Shown: one piece after another, positions 34,081 through 43,787 of the stretch
How positions within the stretch are numbered: position 1 is the stretch's first letter
Layout: each line of letters opens with the position of its first letter
NCBI GenBank assembly: GCA_009602725.1
Contig: WELB01000177.1
Coordinates: forward strand, 198,433-247,325
DNA from: Spirogloea muscicola
Taxonomy: Eukaryota; Streptophyta; Zygnematophyceae; Spirogloeales; Spirogloeaceae
Direction of reading: 5' to 3'
Length of the DNA: 48,893 nucleotides
Position numbers and translations under genes: made by a program
Notes under the pieces: model-generated
Told to the model about the DNA's origin: nothing
The model's input: the letters and a program-made list of their open reading frames with translations, nothing else
Database searches by the model: none

Positions 34081-35355
34081 TCACTCAGCAATCATTGCGG
34101 GATTGACATTGCTACGATGGCGGTTCACTTTGAGGTAAGGAAGAGCGCCAATGACATTGTTGTAGTCTCTCCTGCAGACCTCAGTCTGCACATGGCAATA
34201 CAGCTTCGTCTTGACGCATCGCTGGCTGACAATCCATCACGATTCTAGCGAAATGTGTAACAGCAAAAGAAACACGAATGCATACATGTGCTAAGCATTC
34301 TTTTGCAAGTTTAGTAAAGCCTTAGCTGCTACGAGTATTCCGCAAAATTGCCCAGAAGATGTCACGAGTGTATCCTGCTTTTGGTGGAGCGCAAGAGCAG
34401 ATGATCACACAACTGCCTGGTAGGGTTACGGGAGTGGCAGCCGGAGTACCGGCAACTGCTAAAGTATCAGAGACTGGATAGCAAGCACTTCTCATCTCTA
34501 GCTCATGTACAACGACTTACCTTGCCGCTCAGGCGATTCTTCCTGCTCGTGCTCTTCTTCCTCAAAAGATGGGCCCTGCCCGCACGTCGCGCTACAATCA
34601 CTCCCCCACCAGTCACCTTGAAGCGCTTCGCCGCCGCCTGCAAGCCCAACGACACAAGATGACCAACGGCAAGGCAGGGGAAAGAGCCACCTCGTGAGTC
34701 CATGCGCTCTCACAGGGTCATAACTTCCACTAAGCGATCTAATCTCCTGCCTGCACCAGCATGGCCCGGAGAGTAAATAGCAGGAGTCCACTGGACTGAG
34801 TGTGCAATCTGCTTACACCCTGGTCTTTTGGGGTGCCCAGTCAAGGACAGGAAGCAAGTCCAGCTAATGCTAACCAACAAGGAGCACATTGGCCATAGCC
34901 GCGAAAATGGATGGAGGCAGACACAATGGAGAAGTAAAGCTGAGGAGCCAGCTGACAGACTAGCGAACGCACCGCGCCACTCGGAGCAGGATTGCATATC
35001 GCGAGCTACTCGCTACTCGCAGGCAGTCCCTTGAGGGCTAGAGAAGTTTTAGGGTCTACGGTGCCATGCCCACCTTGTGCGTCTTAAGCTTGTAGCCTTT
35101 GTGCGCCTTAGTCACCAGGGCCTTGGTTGCAGGCGCCGCCTGCACCTCCCTGCGGAGAGCCGGCAGCCTCGAGGCGACCAGGGAGCTGGAGGCGAAGCCC
35201 AAGGAGGAGGCTGTGGGCGACCTAGGCTTCAAAGCCGGGCGCACGACATTGGAGGGACGTGCGCCGCTGCAGCATCCTGGAGTCACCGCATCCCTTGCGG
35301 CCGGCGCCGAGGACAGCGTGCAGGCCGCAAGAGCGGCGGCGGCGGCGGCGGCCAT
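34081..35355 (-). CDS. RPL35: Plastid 50S ribosomal protein L35 (bL35c) precursor
   Basis: A nuclear-encoded component of the plastid large ribosomal subunit. Exons 35074-35355, 34521-34637 and 34081-34185 give 167 residues. Residues 1 to about 84 form an Ala/Ser/Arg-rich transit peptide beginning MAAAAAAALAACTL. The mature part starts near KGYKLKTHK and continues AAAKRFKVTGGGVIVARRAG, HLLRKKSTSRKNRLSGK, the bL35 signature, then TEVCRRDYNNVIGALPYLKV and a short tail. Splice phases are all zero. The spacing SGK-TEVCRRDYNNV aligns exactly with plant precursors. Without splicing the second exon would run to an early stop nine bases or so downstream, so the third exon decides completeness. The start is the ATG at 35355; no alternative in-frame ATG was needed. 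Confidence 0.95.
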
Positions 35356-35629
35356 GGCGCAAGCGGGCCTGGCCGCGAGGCGTGGAGCCTTGGAGCAACT
35401 GCCGGGCTAAGCCCTAAACCCCGAACCGCCGGGCTAAGGGGAAAGCGTGGATTGGGAAAGTTGGGCGACGGGAAAGGGTGCACGCGGTGCGCATGAAATG
35501 AGGGGGAGCTAAGATCAATCCAGTACACTGATTCAGGCAAGTGGCAAAAGTCAGTTTAAAGGATGGGTGCCACAAAAAGCGAAGCCCTACGTTGAGGTGT
35601 TCAGGGTTCGCTCTCCGGCGCAAGTGATG

Positions 35630-35772
35630 CCCATTGAGGATAGGGGCTGGACAAGCCAGCCCAAAAAAGAATGAACAAAGAACGAGAAGGGGGCCAGAGG
35701 AAGCCTGGCCCCCTTCTCGTACTCTGTTCATTCTTTTTCGGGCTGGTTGTTCCAGCCCCTATTCTCAATGGG
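35630..35772. repeat. Foldback: two 67-bp inverted arms, 9-bp loop
   Basis: The left arm 35630-35696 and right arm 35706-35772 are reverse complements at roughly 90% of positions, with a 9-base spacer. Each arm carries cccattgag, ggggctgg...ccagccc, aaaagaatgaaca, and acgagaagggggcca. The reverse complement of the right arm is identical to 43459-43525 and differs by one or two bases from 43240-43306. The left arm is the more diverged. Confidence 0.92.
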
Positions 35773-37582
35773 CGAGCACTTTCTTCTTTGTAGCTGCTCA
35801 CCGCTCTTAGGCCCCTCTGAACCTTTGTGAATTCTTTTTGGGCTGGCTTTTCGCAGCCCTTGCCCCCATTGGGAGTGCCACTTCTCTCTTTTCCCCAAAG
35901 GCCATTAGTCCAAAGGCATGGACTGTAGTGTAGTTCTTTTTCGGCACCTCTTTCTTTGGCTTGGGATATTGTCCATTCGTTTTGGGCTGGGTTTGCCAGC
36001 CACTCCTCTCCTCTTCCTCGCCCCGGTTGGGGGAGCCACTTTATTGAAGCCCCTATCCTCAATGGGCGAGCCCTTTCTTCTTTATTGAAGGGGGCATACG
36101 CAAGTAGCTGGGCCTGGCCTCCCGGCCTCCCGCCCGTCGCCTGTCCCGCAAGTATGACGGGCTCTCGAGCCGGCACGTCGTCGTCCTGACCGTAGCCTGA
36201 CCCTCAAGCCCTCTGCCATACCTGCCATTTTCTGCCTTCTCTCTTTCTGCCATTCCTTCATGGCTCTATGGCCCCAGCCCCCTCAGACTTTGTCCATTCT
36301 TTTTGCCCCTTTCCCTGTTCTGACATGGCATCTTCAGGCCCCTTTGTAGCTGCTAAACGCTTGTAGGCCCCTCCGAACCTTTGTCAATTCTTTTTGGGCT
36401 GGCTTTTCGCAGCCCTTGCCCCCATTTGGAGTGCCACTTCTTCTTCTGGCCCTTTGAGACCTTGTACATCACTTTGGGCTTTCTCTCTTTGGGCTGGCCT
36501 CTCACAGCTATTGCCTTACATTGAAACAGCTGTTCCTTCTCTCGGGCTGGTTTTTCACAGCCCTCAACCCCTTTCGATGCGCTGACAGCGATACATTTTT
36601 TGTTGACCTGTTTCATTTTTACTTTTCAATTCTTAAAGAACAGTATAAGCTTTTTCTGGTCTTGGGTACTACATTCCATTACAGTTGTGCTTTTCCATAT
36701 TACCTTGGTCCCTCAATGCCTAGGGCTTCGCTTTGTGCAATCCTATTTTCAACGGCAAAGCTACTTCTTGATTTGCCTGGACAGTGAAGTGGCTCCGTTT
36801 TCTCTACCTTTCAATTCCTCATACTCCTTCTGGATCGCTTGTTGCCATCCTTGCGTGGTATCCGCTTTCAACTTTTCTGAACCTTGGCAATCTTCTCCTT
36901 CAAGGCTGGCCCTTCATCGGCCTGAGAGCTGCTACTGATGAAAGTTTCTTCTTCTATGGGCCTTCCCTTGCAGAAGGAGCCTGCGTCTTCTCAGCTGCTT
37001 CTTCTATCAGCCACAGGAGAACGAACCGCGCGCTCTCACTGCCGCTGTCCACCTTGCAAGCCAAGCAACTGGCTTTCCGCGGCGGTGCTCTGGCTCCGCA
37101 ACTTAGCCTGTCGAACAGGAAGGATCTGACTCGTGTAGGTCTCAGAGCCCCCCTTCAATTGTGCTTTCGCCCTGTTATTTTACCTCTTCGCTAAGGGCTT
37201 CGCATTGTGAAGTACCATCCTCTGAGCTGCCACTTCGCTTGAAGAGGGTGCTTCCCCTGGCCCCCTTCTCGTACTTTATTATTCGTTTATGGGCTGGCTT
37301 TTCCAGCCCCTATCCTTAATGGTCGAGCCCTTTCTTCTTGAAGAGGGTACAGGCTCGGCTTGGCCTCCCTTTCATTCCATGCGCGCCGTGCTGCTTCTCT
37401 CTCACGTTGTTCATTCCTTCTGGGCTGGCCTCTCACGACCCTCGCTCCCTTACATCTGTTTCTTCTCTCTCCGGCCCTCTGCGGCTCCCTTGGAGCCGAA
37501 GAATCTATCTGGAAGCCTATCTGTGTCAGCTTGTCTGCAGCGAGCTCAGGCTCATGCGTTGCATCAGAAGCTGGTCGAGCCT

Positions 37583-37691
37583 TGGCTGGTGGCACAAGAG
37601 CTTGTCGATTGCCTTCCAGTATACCTCTTCTCTATGGGCGAGCCCTTTCTCTGGCTGGTGGCACAAGAGCTTGTCGATTGCCTTCCAGTAT
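37583..37691 (+). repeat. 40-bp direct duplication with 29-bp spacer
   Basis: tggctggtggcacaagagct and the following 20 bases occur at 37583-37622 and again, without change, at 37652-37691. The spacer includes the module piece tatgggcgagccctttct, so one copy probably arose by local duplication after module insertion. Confidence 0.88.
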
Positions 37692-38333
37692 TCGGGCATC
37701 AGTTAGCGACCTCTATGTGCTGACTCGTGGTTACTGAGGGGGTCAGCTTAGCAGCAGGTGATGTGCATTTGCCAAGGCGCTTGCCTTCGTACTTGACCAC
37801 ACAGGCCCTCCATCACTTATTACAAACTCCAATTCTTGGACCTTACTAGTTCATATTTCGTGGCTGGCTTTATCCCCCCTGGCCCCTTTAGGGCTGTTTC
37901 TTTGAGAAAGAAGGGCTCGCCCATTGAGGATAGAAGAAAGAGCGCCCATGGAGAAAGGGGGCCAGCAAAGCCAGCCCAGAAAGAATGGACAATGTAGGGG
38001 GATAGGGGCTGAAAAAAGCCAGCCCACAAAAGAATGAACAAAGGACGAGAAGGGGCCAGGGGAAGCACTAAGGAAAACGAGAAAGAAGAGAAAACAAGCA
38101 CAAGAAACTAAGCAGCTACGAAGCACTCAGTAACCCCTGCTAAGCACGAAAATTGTTCCTGCTAAGCAGCCTCAGGTCAGCCTCAGAAGCTTTGTGCGCT
38201 CTTCGATCTCGCACCGCCCCAGTCGTCCTTTATACCTTGTCGTCCATCGCCCCTTGCGCCCGCGCGCTCCAAGCTCTGCTGCGGAACCGACCTTGGCCCC
38301 GCCTCTTGCTTTCAAGTGGGAGCTGCCACTGTC

Positions 38334-41300
38334 ATGGAGGCCGACGATGAATTACCAGCCTCAGTCCCATACAGGTACGCTGCGCACGTTGTGAGCAGCG
38401 TGATATCTGTGTGCTCGGGCACTGCAGTTGCGAGGCTCGGGTCTGCACGCCTCCTGCTATGCGTAAGTGCCGGAGGGCCCGCTCTAAGGCCGCTACCCTT
38501 GCGCGCTGGTGCTGAAGAGTTGACCTGGATGCGGACACGGCGAGGAAGATGGCACAGCAAGGCGGGGCTCTGCTTTTTCTCGACGTGCCGCCTGGAACTT
38601 GGTTCGGAATGGACCAGCAGGTGGACAACTTGCCGCCAGCTCACTGCAACAGCCGCTCGTAGGATGGGAGCCTTCACAAGCTAAGGGCAAATTTCGAGAA
38701 GAGTCTGCTGAGCCTGTTCGGCTCCGTGCACCTGCAGGCCTTTGTAGTGGGGCCGCGCTTTAAGGGAATGAAGATGATCCCACCAGGGCCCCACTTTGTC
38801 TACTACCGCGCCGCTTCAAGGTTGAGCGAAACCTTCCGCTGTTGAACATCATCTCTGCCATGCTCGTATTGCCTGCATGCGAGGCCTGGTGAGGCGATAG
38901 TTGCGATCATCTTCTTGAAGACCCCTTGGAACCAAATGCAAATGGGCGCCTGCATCTATCCTCGACGTTATTTCTTGTTGGCAGCACCATTTCTGCACTC
39001 CTCTGATGAAAGGGACCTCATTGGACCCCATCCATCTGTCGCTCTGTGCCCAAGTGGAGATAGCGCTCTTTATGGTGCAGGCATGGTGCAGATGTGGCAC
39101 CTGTTATTGGTTTCTTTGTACACCTTGCTCGTGCTCAGGTATGTCAGGCTACTATCTGCTGCAAGGTGTCCGAAACAACAGCAGAGTTGCTTGATTCTCA
39201 TTTGGCTGCCTTTCATGACAATCTAATGCTAGGCTATCGCTTGAGCACCTAGGTACTGGTTCGTCACTGGAACCCACAAGAAGAGCGACTTGTTGCTCTG
39301 CATGACAGTGCTGAGGTGAGTCAAGAAGTTGCTGACTACATTGAAGCTGACAGCACTGTGTAGCAGCAAGGCAAACAGTCTGGTCAGTGCAAGTATCGCT
39401 CCTTGCTTCTATAAAAGTGGTGTTGCCATTGAGGCTGACAGCTCCCGTGCTGATTGAGACTTATTAGTAAATATGCTGCTCTGACCGCGTCATTGTAACC
39501 TCTTGCATGTGGGAGCTGCCAGGACGAGCGCTATGTACGTGGAGTGAGGAACTTTGATTTTGACTCATTCCTGGGCCCTTATGACATAGACCATTTTGGC
39601 ACCTGGCAGAGACTCTCGTCGTTCATAACAGCTGCTGTCATTGAGCGACTTGGTGACACTCTGGGCATTCCGCTGCAGTATTGATGGCTTGCATGTGAGC
39701 CCAAGTAGTGAGCCAAGCAGACAAAGCTCAGTAGCGGGGATTCAGTCAAGCTCACTGTGTGGACGTCGTGGGCAGAGCCTGTTGGAGGGGACATCACTTT
39801 GATGGCAGAGAAGGCCATGGTGGACGCTGGCCCAGCAACCAAGCATGAAAAGTCACTGGAGGAGCATCTTCAAAGAGGCAGAGAGAACCTTGATCAGGCT
39901 GTCAAGCTGACTGAGGACACTCAAGAAGACGGTACAGCAAACATTGAAAGTGACCACCAGTCATCAGCAGGCGCGTGTCAGCCAACCACTGTTGATGAGT
40001 CAGCTGCAAGGGAACGTGCACCACGTGGTTGTTGCTTCTACACCGAGCTCCCAAGGCTCGTCAAACGGCCTGGTCTTACAGCTGCAGAGCTGACTGCGTC
40101 CAACCTTGACAAGGTAAAGGGATAGAAATTCGTTTGATGATGCATTCCGCTGCTACAAACTGATCAGTTGTGCCTTGCTTCGCTAGTTGTAAGCTGATGT
40201 CTTTTCATCAACATACAAAAAACTGGGCGTAGGTAGAGACGTACATTTATTATGGCCTCCTTGGATCTGAGTGTAAGCAGGTACACGTCTCTTGTGCCCA
40301 GACCAATGCTATTTGCATTGCTGAAAGTATTGTTCTTAACACAATAATTGCAATGGCCCTGATGGCAGAGTGAGGCATTGGAACAACTACTACAGCACCA
40401 ATACAGCAATGATGAGAGTCTTCTTCTAGGAGAGCTGCAATTTTCTTTCACTGCATTTCTTGTAAGACATTGGGAATGATCAAGCTGTGCCATTATACAT
40501 GGAAGACAGACGGCCTAGCTCACTTTGGAGATGCAGTAGGTGCATGTGATCTGCTGTAGCATACACTTGTAGTAACGCTTGGACTTAAATGCTTCTCAAA
40601 GCTGGCCTTTGCAGATGGGCCAATCCTTTCACTCCTTTGGGCAGTGGAAGGGTCTGCTAAATCTTCTTTGTCACTGTGGTCACGCGGTAAAATGCTGTTT
40701 GCTCATGATGTCTATCTCATGCAATAATGCTTGCTGTTACAAGATGGGTCAATTACTAGATGCTTAAGGAAAGATGATGCTTAAGGGATAGCCTGGGGCA
40801 AAATGTTTAGGATAGCTTGTCGTCGATGTCTGCGATTGGAGTAAGACTTCAAATCAATGCCTACTAGGTGCTAGACAAATGTAATTTCAGGAGATACGAT
40901 TCTATTGAGTGATATTCTCTGACGCTTGATATTTGCTTGATTATTGTTGACAGCCTCTTCAACCTAGGACAGCCATGTATGTGAAGGTTTACATCTGCCT
41001 CTGCCTGTTACCTATATCATTTTGCAAGCATTGAACCTGCACTTCATAATCTGAATGATGTGAAAGGACTAGATCTCCTGATGTTTTACCATTCTACTTC
41101 CACTGTAAGGTAGCTTGCATGTTGCAAGCTATCTTACACATGTATTTTCATATTGCATGGTTGTCAGCACTCCCAGGGTGGGGTGCATCCTGCACAGGGA
41201 GCCCACAAAGAATTGTTGCTGTGGCTCATTGTGCACAGATCCTTGCTTGCATTCATTGGCAACTCAGTACTGCCCTTGGAGGTGGCGAAGAAGCTGGGTT

Positions 41301-42088
41301 CTCCTTAGATGAAGCTGAGCTGGGACAGGACACGTTCCTCTGTGGGCTTTTTAAGGTCAGACACATGCTCCAGCCACGGCCAGGCTGTTTAGACTTATAT
41401 TTCAGGGGTCATGATACAGGTTGCAAGCCAATCAAGTGCTCCTCAAGGTAACAAACGATGAGAAGTTGCAGCTTGATCATGTGCATTGACAAAGGGCATG
41501 GACGCAAAGATTCTTGATTGAAACCAAGAACATGCTGTCATGCAGGACTTCTTTGCAGTCCTGGGAGAGGCTAGGCAAATAGACGGAGAACTACATAGCC
41601 AGGTTGGCACTGATCAGCTTGTCCACACTGTCAAACTTGGGACTCTGATGTGCACAAGGGGCGAGCTTTCTGCTCTACAGATGCATGTGATTGCTCATCG
41701 ATATTCGTGCAAGCTTTGACAAGCTTTGAGATCCTGCAATCCTGCAGTGACGGCTTGCTCTGGCAATCTTGGCATCAGGCAAAACGATTACGGCAGTTAC
41801 TTGAGGACAAACTAGGGTGGAACCTGGAAGTCCAGGAGCTGGAGCCTCAGCTGCTGGATGCGGTTGACTCAGATGATGAGGTTAGTGCACCTCAGCATGG
41901 TGTTGTTGGCAGGCTTCAAACCAGAGGGAGACAATTGCATGGCTGTTGCTCTTGTTATTTTCTGCACCAATATGAAGAAGTACATTGGAGCTGGCTGATG
42001 TTGTTCACATACACACAGTGCTTGTACATGTTTGCAGTATGCCCCTGTGGTCGTAGCCGAGGATGAAGCCATTGTGCAGAATCCATGA
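38334..42088 (+). CDS. AAR2: AAR2 splicing factor (U5 snRNP assembly)
   Basis: AAR2 chaperones Prp8 during U5 snRNP maturation. Exons: 38334-38374, 38545-38620, 38738-38820, 39081-39138, 39253-39315, 39523-39652, 39776-40113, 40369-40461, 40615-40686, one ending at 41355, 41546-41602, 41779-41880, 42038-42088. N-terminal beta-sandwich blocks: GGALLFLDVPPGTWFGMDQQ, VGPRFKGMKMIPPGPHFVYY, DVAPVIGFFVHLARAQVLVR with HWNPQEER. Middle: DERYVRGVRNFDFDSFLGPY, EPVGGDITLMAE. Then FYTELPRLVKRPGLTAAELT, LLLGELQFSFTAFL, and helical C-terminal blocks (FSLDEAELGQDTFLCGLFKD, LRQLLEDKLGWNLE). The 39776-40113 exon carries an acidic insert rich in Glu/Asp. The start of the exon ending at 41355 is not fixed (in frame from about 41178), and a short exon may be missing between 40686 and there. 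Confidence 0.93.
41107..41139. repeat. Hairpin in AAR2 intron
   Basis: Arms gtaaggtagcttgca and tgcaagctatcttac pair at 14 of 15 positions around a loop of about 3 bases. It lies in the unresolved intron region between exons ending at 40686 and 41355. Confidence 0.8.
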
Positions 42089-43239
42089 TGGATGTGACCA
42101 GGAAGTAGAGAGGAATAAGGGTGAGTTGGAGGCAATTCTGAGGTGCTTCGACAGAACGAGTACACAAAGCAGGCAGGTCAGCAGCAACTGCTGCATCAAA
42201 TTGTCTACGTGCATCGGGCTGGCATTTGCAGCTGCAGCTCCAGTGACAGACCAGCTTGCATCAACACAGAAGTAGTGGTGCAAGGTGCCAGTTGCTACAA
42301 GGAGGTGCTAAATTGCTCACACTTGTCATTTTGTGCGACCCTCAGCGGATGATGCCCCTGCACAATCCAGATTTGTGTGCCATATTTTTGCTGCTGGAAA
42401 GCAGTGGGTATAAAATTCCAACTTTTTGTAGCTTGTGGCCAGAATTACGGTTTGATCAGCATTGTTTCATACAAGGTCAAGGGCGAAGCTTCAACACGAG
42501 AGCACATATCTCTCAGCAAATCAGTATGGCCTCGAGGTTATACTCCTACTCGCTGTGATTTATTGCAAATTTGTGTGCGGGCCATTTGGACCTTGTTCTT
42601 GCTTTCTGGGCTGGCATTTAACAGCCGCGCCCCCTTTGGACGAGCCCTTGCTCCACCAACTTGCTCGTCACGCCGTTGCCCGCCGCTTCCATGGGGAGCC
42701 GGTGGACTTCCCCGCCGCCGGGTCGTTGGCCCAGGTGTATCGCAAGCGCCTGGCCGTCTCGCTGCAGAGGTCCATGGCCCGTGCGCTGCACCTGCGTGCT
42801 GGCCGAGCCCTTGCTGCTGCCTCTGGCTCTGGCCAGGGGACATACTTCCAGGAGCATAGCCTCTCCGACCTGCGCCTGCTTAGCAGGGGTTACTGAGTGG
42901 TTAGTAGCTGCTTTGTTTTTTCTTGTGTGCTTGTCATTTCTGCTGCTTCGCCTTAGGGCTTCGCCTGGCTTCCCCCCCCCTCTTCTTGTACTCTGTTCAT
43001 TCTTTTTTGGGCTGGCTGTTCCAGCCCATGTTCTCAATGGGCGAGCCCTTCTTCTTTCTCCATGGATGGCCACTCAGTAACGCCCAGGCAGCAGAGAGAG
43101 CAGGCTGAGCAGCTCGGCTGGTGCCGCTGGGGCGCTCGGCCAGGTGTTGCAGACCACCAAGCTGCGTGGGCGACCGAGGGAGGGGGAGAGCGACGGGGAC
43201 CATCTCCGACTGGCGGCTGCTGACAGAAGAAAGTGCTCG

Positions 43240-43306
43240 CCCATTGAGAATAGGGGCTGGAATAACCAGCCCGAAAAAGAATGAACAGAGTACGAGAAGG
43301 GGGCCA
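43240..43306 (+). repeat. 67-bp module copy 1
   Basis: Begins cccattgagaataggggctg and ends acgagaagggggcca. Preceded by agaagaaagtgctcg, as is copy 2. Differs from copy 2 by a base or two near the ggaataacc/ggaacaacc site. Confidence 0.92.
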
Positions 43307-43458
43307 AGTGAGCAGGCGCCGTCCGGGGGTCTCGGCGCTTTCCGGCTCCTCGGGGCCGCGCTCACGCTTGACGTGGCCTGCCTCGTCCGCAAGAGAGAAG
43401 GGGGCTCGCCTCGCCCACTGAGGATAGGGGCTGGAAACGAAACAGAAGAAAGTGCTCG

Positions 43459-43525
43459 CCCATTGAGAATAGGGGCTGGAACAACCAGCCCGAAAAAGAA
43501 TGAACAGAGTACGAGAAGGGGGCCA
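43459..43525 (+). repeat. 67-bp module copy 2, identical to a foldback arm
   Basis: Identical, base for base as I read it, to the reverse complement of 35706-35772, nearly 8 kb away. Followed by ggggaagcgctaag, which has counterparts after other copies (for example 38057-38075). Confidence 0.92.
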
Positions 43526-43787
43526 GGGGAAGCGCTAAGTAACAGAATCAAAGCTGCTACGAGACACTCAGTAACCCCTGCTAAGCAGCCGCAGATCAGA
43601 ACAGAACAGCCCCTATCCTCGCCCACTGAGGATAGGGGCTGGAAACGAAACAGAGCAGCTTCTCCGCAAGCGTCGCCGGCTGGGCAAGAGCCGCTTTCCG
43701 CTTCCGCCGGCCAGGCGCATTCGATACACNCGAGGGGCCCGGCGCCGCCGACGCCGACGCCACCCCGCGCGCCTCCCAGGCGGCGCC

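Larger units (their letters stand above)
35356..38333. repeat. Repeat block II: mosaic modules in both orientations
   Basis: Non-coding apart from shadow frames. Contents: reversed end module at 35465-35540; foldback at 35630-35772; modules at 35790-35882, 36334-36438 and around 36480-36560; a less repetitive AT-richer stretch at 36590-37250; module at 37260-37345; end module at 37350-37400; a 40-bp direct duplication at 37583-37622 and 37652-37691; a tgtacttggcc-type segment at 37790-37825; and reversed modules at 37905-38070. Ends about 200 bp before the AAR2 start; 38110-38333 is its presumptive promoter. Confidence 0.7.
42089..43787. repeat. Repeat block III, upstream of RING gene
   Basis: 42089-42590 is non-repetitive with no gene seen. 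42595-42900 is a plus-strand copy of the segment translating as LAVSLQRSMARALHLRAGRA, ending at a tgcttagcaggggttactga boundary motif. 42960-43070 and 43240-43306, 43459-43525 are 67-bp-type modules. A 38-bp segment starting cctcgcccactgaggatagg occurs at 43409-43446 and again at 43617-43654. A single N lies at 43730, just before the GC-rich start of the RING gene. The large plus-strand frame over 43121-44353 crosses the N and an exon-intron boundary and is not a gene. Confidence 0.7.
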
